Below, in pieces: positions 8,589 to 18,570 of a stretch of DNA of 56,651 nucleotides (positions are counted from its first letter, which is position 1; the number at the start of each line of letters is the position of its first letter). This DNA comes from Bacteroidota bacterium (lineage in GTDB: Bacteria > Bacteroidota > Bacteroidia > 2-12-FULL-35-15), in the NCBI GenBank assembly GCA_016707685.1, contig JADJHE010000024.1, positions 1 through 56,651 on the forward strand. Reading direction: 5' to 3'. Position numbers and translations under genes: made by a program. Under the pieces are notes generated by a model. The model was not told where the DNA came from, did not search any database, and was given only the letters and a program-made list of their open reading frames with translations.

Positions 8589-10013
8589 TTAATTGTTTTG
8601 TTTGTTCCCCACACCATGTCGTTTTTCTTTTGGTTTGGTGAGCTCAAAAAATACTTGTTCAATATTATTTTCAGGACTATCTGCCGGCACCTGAATAAAC
8701 TTTCCATCCGGACTTATTAAAAAATAAGTGGGCAAAGTTATAATTTCGTAGCTCTTTTTCAAATTCCCGTTCGAATTATCATATAAGAAGGTCCAGTCGT
8801 ATTTAGGATATTTTGCTGTAAAGTTCTTCAAATCCGCATTGGACTTGTCATTTGAGATAGCCACAAATTCAATTTGTGCTCCATATGTTTTCTTTAAAGA
8901 TGGTATTACTTTCATTTGTTGCATGCAAGGCAAGCAATTTTGGTCATAAAACATCAAATACACGTATTTTTTACTCCTTAATTCATCCAAACTATGTGTT
9001 ACACCCGTTTTGTCGGGTAATTCAAAAAATGGTGCAATGCTCCCTTTTTGGAGCTTCGAAAAGGAACTCAAGCAATTTTGAGCAATGCGTTTGTGTTCTT
9101 CTATTTTGCTTTGCTCTACAATTTGTTTTAAAATGGCCTTGATTCCCATTTTGTCAAAACTACCATCGTAATAGCTTTCATACATGCCTTTTATAAGTAC
9201 AAGTTCACGAATAGTATCATTTTGTAAGTATTTAGCTTTTTTTAATACCTCCATTGTTCCGACATAACTTCCTTTGTTGTTGATATTAAAAGAAAGTGCT
9301 GCTCCATCTTTTTCCTTCGAAAAGGTTTGTAGCTTTTGCTTGTAAAACGTATTAAAAAAATTCATGTATTCTAAATGATGATGCAATAGCGGCTTGTTTT
9401 CGAGGTAAGCTTGATAAAGTTTCTTCTCACTTTTATTCGTTTTTTGTTCCATCGCTGCAATTGAATAATCGATGTACGTTTTGAAATAAGGATTACTTAC
9501 TGTAGAATAGTAGTTAGTGATGGCAAGTTTAAAAGAGTCTATTTTTGCTTGTGGCGTACGTTTTACAAAATCGGGATAATCAATTGATAAAAAGTAATCA
9601 AATCGTTTATCATAATCCATCGTAAGTGCATTTATTTCGGTTCTGCTTTTAAGATTAATTTGAATGTTAATATCATGCTCAATATTCGGATTGTGGTAGG
9701 TGGTAGAGTCGGGTGGCATTACAATTAGTTCATACGAATAATTGGGTTCAACGTACATGGAGGCAATGTACTTGTCTATTTTTAAAGTAATGTAATTGAT
9801 TCCTTTTGTAATAAACTCTAGATTAAAATTCCCAGCAGAATCAATCTCCGAATTGGTGATTTCTTTTTGGCTATTTGAAATGTAATCATTGTTGGTCCAA
9901 ACACGAATTGTTTTTGTAGCATAATAAGTGCCAACACCTTTTATATTCACTGTTTGAGCGAACGAAAAAATGCTAAAAACAAGTAAGGGCAAAAATGAAC
10001 TAATTTTTTTCAT
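8589..10013 (-). CDS. TlpA-like thioredoxin-domain secreted protein
   Basis: 474 residues from the ATG at 10013, which begins the signal peptide MKKISSFLPLLVFSIFSFAQ. An earlier start at 10031 would add six residues before it. The N-terminal two thirds is a helical and beta-rich extension as in other Bacteroidota TlpA/ResA-like proteins. The C-terminal thioredoxin fold starts near SIAPFFELPDKTG and has the active site FYDQNCLPCMQQM (Cys-Leu-Pro-Cys) and the cis-proline region ITLPTYFLISPDGK. It likely acts as a periplasmic thiol-disulfide reductase. It lies 28 bases after coaD in a leftward group. Confidence 0.85.
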   Translation of the reverse strand: MKKISSFLPLLVFSIFSFAQTVNIKGVGTYYATKTIRVWTNNDYISNSQKEITNSEIDSAGNFNLEFITKGINYITLKIDKYIASMYVEPNYSYELIVMPPDSTTYHNPNIEHDINIQINLKSRTEINALTMDYDKRFDYFLSIDYPDFVKRTPQAKIDSFKLAITNYYSTVSNPYFKTYIDYSIAAMEQKTNKSEKKLYQAYLENKPLLHHHLEYMNFFNTFYKQKLQTFSKEKDGAALSFNINNKGSYVGTMEVLKKAKYLQNDTIRELVLIKGMYESYYDGSFDKMGIKAILKQIVEQSKIEEHKRIAQNCLSSFSKLQKGSIAPFFELPDKTGVTHSLDELRSKKYVYLMFYDQNCLPCMQQMKVIPSLKKTYGAQIEFVAISNDKSNADLKNFTAKYPKYDWTFLYDNSNGNLKKSYEIITLPTYFLISPDGKFIQVPADSPENNIEQVFFELTKPKEKRHGVGNKQNN

Positions 10014-10040
10014 GTTAATTGAAGGAATCAATAGTTGTGC

Positions 10041-10511
10041 CTACTTTGCTTTCAAGTCTATTCCAACGGGAACAAACTGAGAAGCATCGCCATTATTACG
10101 AATGATATCACGCACAATTGTTGAATTTATTGCAGATAATTCAGGAATCGGTAAAATAAATACCGTTTCAATTTCAGGTGCCATTTGTTTGTTGTTTTGA
10201 GCAATTGCTTTTTCAAACTCAAAATCGGCCGAAGTGCGCAAGCCTCTTAAAATATAATGGGCATTCATTTTTTTGCAAAAATCAATGGTTAATCCTGTGT
10301 AGGTTTCAATACGTACTTTGGGTTCATTTGCAAAAACTTGTTTTATCCATTTTTCGCGTTGCTCCAAGCTAAAATAATTTTGTTTACTACTGTTCTTGCC
10401 AATGGCAATAATAATTTCATCGAACAGTGGCAATGCTCTGTGCAAAATATTTTCATGCCCCTTTGTAATAGGGTCGAATGAACCAGGAAAAATTGCAATT
10501 CGTTTAGACAT
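10041..10511 (-). CDS. coaD: Phosphopantetheine adenylyltransferase
   Basis: 156 residues from the ATG at 10511, giving the standard N-terminus MSKRIAIFPGSFDPITKGHENIL. A start at 10532 would add seven residues with no family support. The nucleotidyltransferase motif TKGH (residues about 17-20) and the C-terminal INSTIVRD motif, a variant of ISSTxxR, are present, as is LRGLRTSADFEFE. CoaD makes dephospho-CoA from phosphopantetheine and ATP in the cytoplasm. It runs leftward, away from the DUF3467 gene, with about 90 bases between the two starts. Confidence 0.93.
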   Translation of the reverse strand: MSKRIAIFPGSFDPITKGHENILHRALPLFDEIIIAIGKNSSKQNYFSLEQREKWIKQVFANEPKVRIETYTGLTIDFCKKMNAHYILRGLRTSADFEFEKAIAQNNKQMAPEIETVFILPIPELSAINSTIVRDIIRNNGDASQFVPVGIDLKAK

Positions 10512-10548
10512 ACTATTTTTGTTGAATAGCAAATATACAAAATCTGAA

Positions 10549-10579
10549 CTTGTTGGCTCATTAAACTTTAGTACCTTTG
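10549..10579 (+). promoter_or_regulatory. Bacteroidota-type promoter for the DUF3467 gene
   Basis: CTTG at 10549-10552, exactly 19 bases, then TACCTTTG at 10572-10579. This fits the known Bacteroidota sigma consensus TTTG-N19-TAnnTTTG with one mismatch. The ATG follows at 10600. Confidence 0.65.
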
Positions 10580-10599
10580 TTGCACTAAAATCATATTTT

Positions 10600-10911
10600 A
10601 TGGAAGATCAAAATAACAACCAATTAAATATCGAATTATCAGAAGAAATTGCTGAAGGAATTTATTCGAACCTAGCTATTATTACACATTCTCAATCGGA
10701 GTTTGTAGTTGATTTTATTAAAATGATGCCGGGCGTTCCGAAGGCGAAAGTGAAATCACGCATTGTATTAACGCCACAACATGCTAAACGTTTGATGAAA
10801 GCATTGAAAGATAATATTTCAAAGTTTGAACAAACGCATGGTGCCATTAAAGATACCGATATGCCAAACGCTTTGCCACTTAATTTTGGTGGACCAACAG
10901 CTCAAGCTTAA
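10600..10911 (+). CDS. DUF3467 domain protein
   Basis: 103 residues starting at the ATG at 10600, directly downstream of a good promoter. The frame is open further upstream, but that part overlaps coaD. The core EEIAEGIYSNLAIITHSQSE, with FVVDFIKMMPG and KVKSRIVLTPQHAKRLMKAL, is the DUF3467 signature, and the tail LPLNFGG is also typical. The function is unknown. No signal peptide is present, so it should be cytoplasmic. A 114-residue conserved gene follows after 3 bases and is probably cotranscribed. Confidence 0.85.
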   Translation: MEDQNNNQLNIELSEEIAEGIYSNLAIITHSQSEFVVDFIKMMPGVPKAKVKSRIVLTPQHAKRLMKALKDNISKFEQTHGAIKDTDMPNALPLNFGGPTAQA

Positions 10912-10914
10912 GCA

Positions 10915-11259
10915 ATGGTAAGCGAATTAGAAAGCAATTTCGAGCAAGTTGTTAAAATGCTGGAAGGTCAGTTCGGAGAGGATTTAGACCTACAAGCTGT
11001 ATTGTTTTTAATAGGAGTTCAGGAATTGGGCAAAGGGAAGATAAAGCTCAATAAAAACGAGAAATTAGATGTGATGCATGTTGCTATTTGCACCTTGTTG
11101 GAACCAATCGGTTATTATAAGTTTGAAGGCATTGACGAAGAAGGATGGCCTCATTGGTCGGCAAACGAAAAGTTACCACCTTTAAAACCAGGACAACAAC
11201 AACAGCTTGTAAAGCAAGCCATCATCGATTACTTCCGAGAAAATAAATTGATTGAATAA
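10915..11259 (+). CDS. Conserved hypothetical protein, probable partner of DUF3467
   Basis: 114 residues, soluble, no signal peptide. Recognisable segments are LQAVLFLIGVQELGKG, KLDVMHVAICTLLEPIGYY and WPHWSANEKLPPLKPGQQ. I believe proteins like this are found widely in Bacteroidota, but I cannot name a function. It starts 3 bases after the DUF3467 stop, which suggests translation from the same mRNA. The following gene converges from the right with only 6 bases between stops. Confidence 0.75.
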   Translation: MVSELESNFEQVVKMLEGQFGEDLDLQAVLFLIGVQELGKGKIKLNKNEKLDVMHVAICTLLEPIGYYKFEGIDEEGWPHWSANEKLPPLKPGQQQQLVKQAIIDYFRENKLIE

Positions 11260-11265
11260 TAATGA

Positions 11266-11625
11266 TTACTGAATAGTAACAGTAACTTCGGCTTCTTTGC
11301 CCGGCTCGTCTAATCGTAAAACACCATTTCCTGCCCAACTTGGATAAGTAGCTTTTGTAGCTACAACATCAAAAATTGCAGGTAATTTTACTTCAAAGCT
11401 AGCGTATCCGGTTCCATCTGTAGTGCTTTCATACACCACATCTCCACCTACAGCCGAAGCATGTAATTTTACTTTTGCATTGCCTACCACAACTCCACCA
11501 GTATCTAATACACGAACTTTGCCACGACAAGTTTTATCTTTTTTGCAAGAAGAGGTAGAAAGTGCACTTAAAAGTAACAACGCTGTAAAAGCAAAAGCAG
11601 TAATTTTTAAGAAAAACGTTTTCAT
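11266..11625 (-). CDS. Small lipoprotein with carboxypeptidase-regulatory-like fold
   Basis: 119 residues. The N-terminus is a lipoprotein signal with the box LSTSSCKK. The rest looks like one Ig-like / carboxypeptidase regulatory-like domain: GKVRVLDTGGVVVGNAKVKL, then TDGTGYASFEVKLPAIFDV, ending in a strand EAEVTVTIQ. Such domains often decorate secreted Bacteroidota proteins. The function is unknown. It is a single gene, convergent with its left neighbour and divergent from the cyclophilin gene. Confidence 0.75.
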   Translation of the reverse strand: MKTFFLKITAFAFTALLLLSALSTSSCKKDKTCRGKVRVLDTGGVVVGNAKVKLHASAVGGDVVYESTTDGTGYASFEVKLPAIFDVVATKATYPSWAGNGVLRLDEPGKEAEVTVTIQ

Positions 11626-11689
11626 GGTTTATAAGTATAATTAGTTATTAAGTTTTACCTTTACGATTAACAAATTTAACTATTTATTC

Positions 11690-12538
11690 ATGAATTACAA
11701 AAATCTTTTTAGCTCTTTTTCATTATTTGTAGTACTTATTGTCGCATTTAGCTCATTTAATAGGGTAAAAGCACAAAATTCGAACTCAACAAAGGTGTTA
11801 ATTGAAACCAATTTAGGGAATATAAAAGTACTATTATATAATGAAACGCCTTTGCACCGCGATAATTTTTTGAAATTGGTGCAACAACACTATTATGATA
11901 GTTTATTGTTTCATCGTTGCATCCAAAATTTTATGATTCAGGGTGGTGATCCCGATTCAAAATATGCTCCATCCGACTATTTATTAGGTGAAGGTGGTCC
12001 TAATTATACTGTTCCTGCCGAATTTAACTCATCCTTGTATCACAAAAAAGGAGCATTGGCAGCAGCACGTGATAGCGATTTAGACAGTCCTAGTCAAGCA
12101 TCATCCGCATCGCAGTTTTATATAGTTCAAGGCCGTGTTTTTACCGATTCTCTTTTAAGAACAAATCAAGCAAAACGAATAACTAAAATGCGTTTGTTCA
12201 ACGAGATAATTAATCGCCCTGAACATAAGACATACCTCGAAAAATACAAAGCATTCGCAAAAGCCAAAAACAATGATAGTATAAAAGTGATTTATGATTA
12301 TTTTAATCAAAAAGTAGATAAGGAATTTGAAACGGCTGTCCTTTATAAATTTACGGAGGAGCAAATAAAAACATACAGTACTATCGGTGGGACTCCTCAT
12401 TTGGATTTAAGTTATAGCGTTTTTGGTGAAGTGATTGAAGGTTTGGATATCATCGATAAAATTGCAGCTCAAAAAACAGACAGTAACAATCGTCCATTAA
12501 ATGAAGTGCGAATTATTAAAATGTCAATAATTCCTTAA
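11690..12538 (+). CDS. Cyclophilin-type peptidyl-prolyl cis-trans isomerase, exported
   Basis: 282 residues with an N-terminal signal sequence ending in RVKAQ. The cyclophilin core is visible in FHRCIQNFMIQGGDPDS, GALAAARDSD and SQFYIVQG (active-site Arg, Phe, Met, Gln region), and FGEVIEGLDIIDKI closes the domain. An insertion of about 80 charged residues (about 165-245) sits between the catalytic half and the final strand, making it longer than the single-domain 160-200 residue forms. It likely assists folding of periplasmic or outer-membrane proteins. It lies 26 bases before pheS. Confidence 0.88.
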   Translation: MNYKNLFSSFSLFVVLIVAFSSFNRVKAQNSNSTKVLIETNLGNIKVLLYNETPLHRDNFLKLVQQHYYDSLLFHRCIQNFMIQGGDPDSKYAPSDYLLGEGGPNYTVPAEFNSSLYHKKGALAAARDSDLDSPSQASSASQFYIVQGRVFTDSLLRTNQAKRITKMRLFNEIINRPEHKTYLEKYKAFAKAKNNDSIKVIYDYFNQKVDKEFETAVLYKFTEEQIKTYSTIGGTPHLDLSYSVFGEVIEGLDIIDKIAAQKTDSNNRPLNEVRIIKMSIIP

Positions 12539-12564
12539 CTTCGCATCCTAAGAAAATTACAGAG

Positions 12565-13587
12565 ATGAAAAGTAAGATTGAAGAGTTATTAACGGAGATT
12601 GAAACGTTTGTTGGTGAAAGTAAAGACCACGTTGAAGAGTTTCGTATTAAATTATTGAGCAAAAAAGGAAAAGTAACCGAATTGTTTGATGAATTTAAAA
12701 CGGTTGCTCCCGAAATGCGCAAAGAAATTGGTCAGGCATTAAACCAATTAAAAAATAAAGCACAAGATAAAGTAAATGAGCTAAAAGAAAAATTTGAAGA
12801 GGTGCTTGATGCTGATGGTCAGGCAAAAGATTTGACATTGCCATCGGAAGCATTTGCGGTTGGTTCTCGTCATCCTTTATCATTGGTAAGAAATCAAATT
12901 GTAGATATATTTGCGCGTATTGGATTTACCGTTTCAGAAGGTCCAGAAATTGAAGACGATTGGCATAATTTTACAGCATTGAATACGCCAGCAGATCATC
13001 CTGCACGCGATATGCAAGATACATTCTACATTAGCGAAAATCCAGATACCGTATTGCGTACCCAAACTTCATCTGTTCAGGTACACATTATGGAAAACAC
13101 AAAACCTCCAATTCGTACCATTTCACCAGGACGTGTGTATCGTAATGAAGCGATTTCTGCGCGTGCACATTGCCAATTTCACCAAGTGGAAGGGTTGTAT
13201 ATTGATAAAAAAGTTTCATTCGCGGATTTGAAACAAACACTCATGTATTTTGCGAAAGAGATGTTTGGTGAAGAAACACAAATTCGTTTGCGACCATCCT
13301 TTTTCCCTTTTACAGAAATTAGTGCCGAAATGGATATTTCGTGTCCATTTTGCAAAGGAAATGGCTGTAACATTTGCAAAGGAGCAGGCTGGGTAGAAAT
13401 TTTAGGCTGTGGAATGGTTGATCCTGCGGTTTTAGAAAACTGTGGTATTGATAGTAAACAATATTCCGGATTTGCATTTGGTATGGGGATTGAACGTGTT
13501 ACCATGCTCAAATACCAAGTTAAAGATTTACGTTTGTTTTTTGAAAACGATGTTCGTTTTTTAAAACAATTCAAAGCGGCTCTATAG
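12565..13587 (+). CDS. pheS: Phenylalanyl-tRNA synthetase alpha subunit
   Basis: 340 residues, the usual PheS length. The N-terminal coiled coil (about 1-85) binds tRNA. The class II catalytic core follows with EGPEIEDDWHNFTALNTPADHPARDMQDTF in pieces, the motif 2 region GRVYRNEAISARAH, and motif 3 FAFGMGIERVTML. CPFCKGNGCNICKGAGW carries the Cys-rich insertion seen in Bacteroidota PheS. It charges tRNA-Phe together with PheT, which is not in the window. A TPR gene follows after 7 bases. Confidence 0.95.
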   Translation: MKSKIEELLTEIETFVGESKDHVEEFRIKLLSKKGKVTELFDEFKTVAPEMRKEIGQALNQLKNKAQDKVNELKEKFEEVLDADGQAKDLTLPSEAFAVGSRHPLSLVRNQIVDIFARIGFTVSEGPEIEDDWHNFTALNTPADHPARDMQDTFYISENPDTVLRTQTSSVQVHIMENTKPPIRTISPGRVYRNEAISARAHCQFHQVEGLYIDKKVSFADLKQTLMYFAKEMFGEETQIRLRPSFFPFTEISAEMDISCPFCKGNGCNICKGAGWVEILGCGMVDPAVLENCGIDSKQYSGFAFGMGIERVTMLKYQVKDLRLFFENDVRFLKQFKAAL

Positions 13588-13594
13588 GCACACC

Positions 13595-13912
13595 ATGATT
13601 CCTCAACGACTACAACTTTTAAAGGATCTGTTGGAAAAAGAACCAACAGATTCTTTTTTAAATTATGCCTTGGCACTCGAATATGCCAAGGAGAATAACT
13701 TCGCAAAAGCAATTGAAATAATCGAAAACATTGTTCAAAAGGATGAGAACTATTTAGCTTCCTATTATCAATTAGGGCAATTGTACGAACAACAGCATGA
13801 GCCTCAAAAAGCGTTAGCGTACTACAATAAAGGTGTTGTAATTGCCCAACACCAAAAAAATAACAAAACACTAAATGAGCTAAAAGAAGCCATTTTTTTA
13901 TTGGAGGAATAA
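13595..13912 (+). CDS. Small TPR protein
   Basis: 105 residues with about two tetratricopeptide repeats: FLNYALALEYAKENNFAKAI and YYQLGQLYEQQHEPQKALAY. No signal peptide is present. It starts 7 bases after pheS and is likely in the same transcript. TPR folds mediate protein contacts, and nothing here points to a particular partner. Confidence 0.8.
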   Translation: MIPQRLQLLKDLLEKEPTDSFLNYALALEYAKENNFAKAIEIIENIVQKDENYLASYYQLGQLYEQQHEPQKALAYYNKGVVIAQHQKNNKTLNELKEAIFLLEE

Positions 13913-13927
13913 TATTTCCCAATTTTA

Positions 13928-13958
13928 TTTGTTTGTCTATTTATTTGCTTTACTTTCG
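13928..13958 (+). promoter_or_regulatory. Bacteroidota-type promoter for the large TPR/DUF3857 gene
   Basis: TTTG at 13928-13931, 19 bases, then TACTTTCG at 13951-13958, one mismatch from TAnnTTTG. The ATG is at 13979, giving a short leader. Confidence 0.55.
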
Positions 13959-13978
13959 AGTCAAACTAATCCATTTCT

Positions 13979-16900
13979 ATGATAACACGTATGTTTCTTC
14001 AGTCGATGTTGGTAATCGCTTTGCTTTTTACTACATCTGTTTCAAAAGCTAATAAAGATGATTTAGCAAAAGCATGGGAATCGTTTAAGAAAAACGATAG
14101 AGATGCAGCAATTAATGGCTTCAAAGCTTGCATTGCCGATCCTTCTACCAAAGAAGAAGCATACTTAGGTTTGTGTTTGTCGTATTGGGAACAATCGAAA
14201 ACCGCTGAGTCGTTTGAAAATTTTATGAATTTTTATAAAACGTCTCAAAATCCTTATCCATATGTGTATGCATTATGGACAACCGATTGCTTGTTTTCTG
14301 ATTATGGAAAAAAATCAAAAGAACAATTAGCCCTTTTAAATACAATCATTGCCGATCCCCGTGCAAATAGCACAATGAAAGGCATGGCGCAATCAATGTT
14401 AGGTTATCATTATGAAAGTATTGGTGATTTCAAAAAAGCATTGGTTGAGTTTAATAAGCTTGGTACCATCAATAACTGGCAAGTAGTTGGAACATTCGAA
14501 AATATATCTGGTAGCGGATTTAATAAAGATTTTCAAGTGTTACAAAATCCAAAAACAGATGCTGTATTTAAAAATAGTGTGGATGCAAAAGTAAATTGGT
14601 TTGAAGTAAAAGATGTACGTAATGATAAATGGTTCGATTTCAGTTACCATTTTGTTTATAGCAATTCAATCATGTATGCTCAAACGTTTGTTATGAGCGA
14701 TGTGGATCAAGATGTAATTATGCGTACAGGTGTTTCAGGCTCATTAAAAGTATGGTTGAACGATAATTTAATCGTTACAGAATCAGAAGAACGCAATGCC
14801 GATCTTGATTTATTCTCACACAAAGTAAAATTGAATAAAGGGTATAACCGTATTCTAGTTCAAGTTGGAGAAAGCGAAGCCGATAGAGCTAATTTTTTAT
14901 TGCGTTTTACAGATGCCAACGATAAGTTGATTACAAATTTACAAGCATCATCAAGTTATCAAGATTATACAAAAGCGCCAACAACAAAAGCAGAATTGGT
15001 TCCTTTCTTTGCAGAAGATTATTTTATTCAAAAATTAAAAACGACTCCCGATAATTTTATCGACTTAATTATGTTGTCGGAAACCTATTTGAGAAATGAT
15101 AAGGCGTATGAAAGCAGAAAAACATTGTCGAAAGTTCACACACAAGCACCTACAAGCACATTTGTAGCTATTCGTTTGTTGGATGTGTATTCTCGTCAGA
15201 ACAACACCACTGAATACACCACAGAGTTAGAGAATATCAAAAAGAATGATCCAAACAGCTGGTATGCCTTGAACTTAAAATACGAGGATGCAAACAAAAA
15301 AGAAGATTACAATGAAGCGGAAGAGGCCTTGGATAAAGTCATTAGTTTGTATGGTAATGATTTAAATACAGAGCTTAAAAAAATAGATATGATTGCTCGT
15401 AAAAAAAATTACGATGAACTATATAAAAGCATCAATAATATCTACAAAAAATATCCAGATGAATATTCTGCTATGGCTTTGAAATACCTTGTTGAAACAT
15501 CAACATCAAAGGATTTAGCAAAAGGAAATGCTATTTTGAAAAAATATTTAGCAAATAATTATTCAGATAAGGTATTAACGTCTTTGGCTGAAAATTTCTT
15601 TAAATTAGGAAATGTAAATGAAGGGTTAAAGCTGTACGAGCAGCGCGTAACAAATCGTCCGTATGCAATTGGCGATTATCAAGATATGGCTGATTTGTAT
15701 TTTGGAATGCAGAAGTACGATGAAGCAATTGAATGGCAAAAGAAAACCTTGGAAAAAGCACCATACCATGGTTATTATTATGAGAAGGTGGGTAAAATTT
15801 TAGAAGCTCAAAACAAAAGTGCAGAGGCAAAGGCTTCGTACCAAAAAGCTATTTATTATGACCCAACAAATTATACTTCACGAAAACAAATTGCAATCAT
15901 CGATGGTAAAAAAGATGAATTTTCGAATTTCAAAACTGAAGATGTTTATGAGATGTATAAAAACTCTCCAAGTAAAACTGAATTTCCTGATGATAACAGT
16001 TTGATAATTTTAAATGACCGCCAGCGCATTGTTTATCCCGAAGGTGCATCCGAAGAGAAAGATGAAATTTTGATTAAAGTGTTTGATCAAGCGGGTATCG
16101 ATAATTGGAAAGAATATTATGTTGGTTACAACCAATACACACAACGTATTATTGTAGATAAATCAGAAGTATTAAAAGCAAATGGAAATCGTTTGCAGGC
16201 AGAATACAATGGAAGTTATTTTGTATTTACATCACTTGAACCTGGTGATGCAATCCATTTATCATACAGGATAGAAGATTACCAATCAGGACAAATGGCT
16301 TTGCATTTTTCGGATGAGTTTAATTTTAATTATTTCTATCCTACTACTCTGTCGCGTTACAGCATTATGGTAGCAAATAATAAAAAATTCAATTACAATG
16401 TTCGTAATGCCGATATCACTGCAGCAACCGAAGATGTTGAAGGGTATAAAAAGTATACTTGGGAAATGAAAAATGCTGCTTCATTAAAGTCGGAAACAGT
16501 AATGCCTACATTGAATGAAGTTGGTGCTCGCCTTGAGCTATCATCTATTCCTGATTGGCAATTTGTTGCAAATTGGTATTCCGATTTAGCTTCTACAAAA
16601 GCGAAATCAGATTTCGAAGTTCAAGAAACCGTTCAACAATTGTTTGCTGGAAAATCAAATTTGAAAGAATTGGACAAAGCGAAAATTATTTACGATTACA
16701 TCGAAAAGAATATGACGTATAGCAATGTGTCGTTTATGCACAGTGCTTTGGTGCCTCAAAAGGCTTCTCGTTGTATCAATACAAAATTGGGTGATTGTAA
16801 AGATTTTTCAACACTATTTGTTGCAATGGGTAAAGAAGTTGGTTTGAAAGCAAATTTAGTGCTTGTGAACACGCGCGACAATGGTGAGAATATCATGAAT

Positions 16901-17755
16901 CAACCAACAATTGGTTTTAACCATTGCATTGTAAAATTAGAAGCAGATGGCAAACCATACATCATTGAATTGACAGATCAAAAATTATCATTTGCAGCAA
17001 TGCCATCTAGTTTAAAAAATTCATCTTGTTTAATTATTCCTCGCGAAGGAGAACAATTGGTTTCGAATTTAATTAAAATCGAAAGTTTAAATCGTCCCGC
17101 AAATGCTTCTATACGTGAAAGTCAATTAATATTTGCTGGTAACGATATGATTGTTGATAGAAAAACAACAAAGCAAGGAGAGTTTGCTCGTTCTTCAAGA
17201 GGTAGTTATGCTGATACTGGTAAGGACAAACAAGAAGAAAGTATGTAGCAAGCAATTAGCAAAGATTTTACTACACCTGTAAAATTAACTTCTTTATCAT
17301 TCAGTGATTTGAAATCCTTGACCGATACTGTTACTTATAAATATACATTCACAGCTAAAAATGCGGTGACTGAATTTTCTGGAATTAAATTGTACAAATT
17401 GCCTTGGGCTGATGCATTTAATTACTTAGAATATTTTACAATCGAAAAAAGAAATTTTCCATTTAATGTTTGGGAATTAACTTCGGCAGAAAGTGAAGTA
17501 GAAACAATGACCATCGAAATTCCAAAAGGTAAAGTTCTTGCTGAGCAACCAAAACCATTGTCGGTTTCTTGTTCAGCGGCTGACTACTCGTTAACTTATA
17601 AAGTAAGTCCAACAAAAGTTGTTATTACACGTACATTTAAAGTTAAAAAAGATGTAGTGCCTACTGCAGAATATGTTCAATTAAAGGATTTCTTTACTAA
17701 AGTTGTTGAAGCAGATGCAAAACAATTTGGATTTAAAAATGCCGCAGTACAATAA
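13979..17755 (+). CDS. Large exported TPR / DUF3857 / transglutaminase-like protein, interrupted by an in-frame TAG
   Basis: About 1258 residues if the TAG at 17246-17248 is read through. The frame continues without shift to 17755. The order is: signal peptide, TPR-rich region (about 20-640), a DUF3857 beta domain (about 690-880), and a transglutaminase-like core with Cys in LGDCKDFSTLF, His in GFNHCIVKL and Asp in IIELTD, followed by a C-terminal beta domain cut off by the stop. The catalytic triad lies before the stop. This architecture is common in Bacteroidota, and the substrate is unknown. The TAG may be a sequencing error or a real nonsense mutation. Downstream, AISKDF and later residues continue the domain. 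Confidence 0.8.
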
Positions 17756-17773
17756 ATAAGAATTATATATTTT

Positions 17774-17807
17774 AAAAAAGCGCGAAGAATATTCTTCGCG
17801 CTTTTTT
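17774..17807. terminator. Perfect bidirectional terminator
   Basis: A 17-base perfect inverted repeat with no loop bases in the sequence: AAAAAAGCGCGAAGAAT followed by its exact reverse complement. A-run on the left and T-run on the right fit termination of both the DUF3857 gene and the convergent hydrolase gene. Confidence 0.88.
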
Positions 17808-18570
17808 ATTTTATAAAATTAATAACACAGTCGTAAAATGCTTTTGGTTTTTCGGCATGTACCCAATGGCCTGCATCACTTATTGTTTCGAGCATGCTTC
17901 TAGGAAAAACTTCATGAATCATATCCAAATCTTCATCTAAAATGTAATTGGATTTTTCGCCACGAATAAAAAGTGTTGGTGTATTGCAACTATTTTCATT
18001 GGGCGTTGCTTCACCTATGTTTTCAATCTTTTTAATAATTACATCTAAATTAAAACGCCAGGCAAGTTCACCATTCTCTTTCCAGTAAATGTTTTTTAAT
18101 AAAAATTGTTTGGTGCCAAAATCGGTGATGTAGGTGTTTAAAATGTCTTCTGCTTCTCTTCGTGTTTTTATTGTTTTAAAATCAACAGCTTCCAATGCTT
18201 GTAAAACAATTTGATGGTGCAATGGATAGTATTTTGGTGCAATATCGGCAACAATTAATTTGTCTAACATGTTTTCATGATCCAGTGCAAACTGCATCAC
18301 TGTTTTTCCACCCATTGAGTGTCCAAGCAAAATAACGTTTTGTAGTTTTAAGTCATCAATCAATTCAAAAATATCTTCACTCATTACTTTGTAATTCCAT
18401 TCATCACTGTGTGGCGATAAACCATGATTACGTTGATCCACAATGTAAACCTCAAAACCTTGTTCACTAAATTGTTTGGCAAGCGAATTCCAATTGTCAC
18501 TTTGCCCAAACAAACCATGAAGAATAATTAATGGCTGTCCTTGTCCGAATTTTCTATAAAATAATTTCAT
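17806..18570 (-). CDS. Alpha/beta hydrolase (YbfF/ABHD11-like)
   Basis: 254 residues, no signal peptide. HGLFGQSDNWNSLA gives the oxyanion-hole loop, GHSMGGKTV holds the nucleophile Ser, and DAGHWVHAEKP holds the catalytic His. This fits the YbfF/ABHD11 group of esterases, which cleave short or medium acyl esters in the cytoplasm. The substrate is unknown. The start codon touches the stop of pdxJ (shared base at 18570), so pdxJ and this gene are probably translated from one mRNA. Confidence 0.88.
   Translation of the reverse strand: MKLFYRKFGQGQPLIILHGLFGQSDNWNSLAKQFSEQGFEVYIVDQRNHGLSPHSDEWNYKVMSEDIFELIDDLKLQNVILLGHSMGGKTVMQFALDHENMLDKLIVADIAPKYYPLHHQIVLQALEAVDFKTIKTRREAEDILNTYITDFGTKQFLLKNIYWKENGELAWRFNLDVIIKKIENIGEATPNENSCNTPTLFIRGEKSNYILDEDLDMIHEVFPRSMLETISDAGHWVHAEKPKAFYDCVINFIK

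Noticed and set aside
10396..10599. An upstream extension of the DUF3467 protein
   Set aside because: It overlaps coaD on the other strand and its promoter, and the family begins near the ATG at 10600.
13179..13922. A 247-residue frame on the minus strand over pheS and the TPR gene
   Set aside because: It runs antisense to clearly recognised genes and has no family features.
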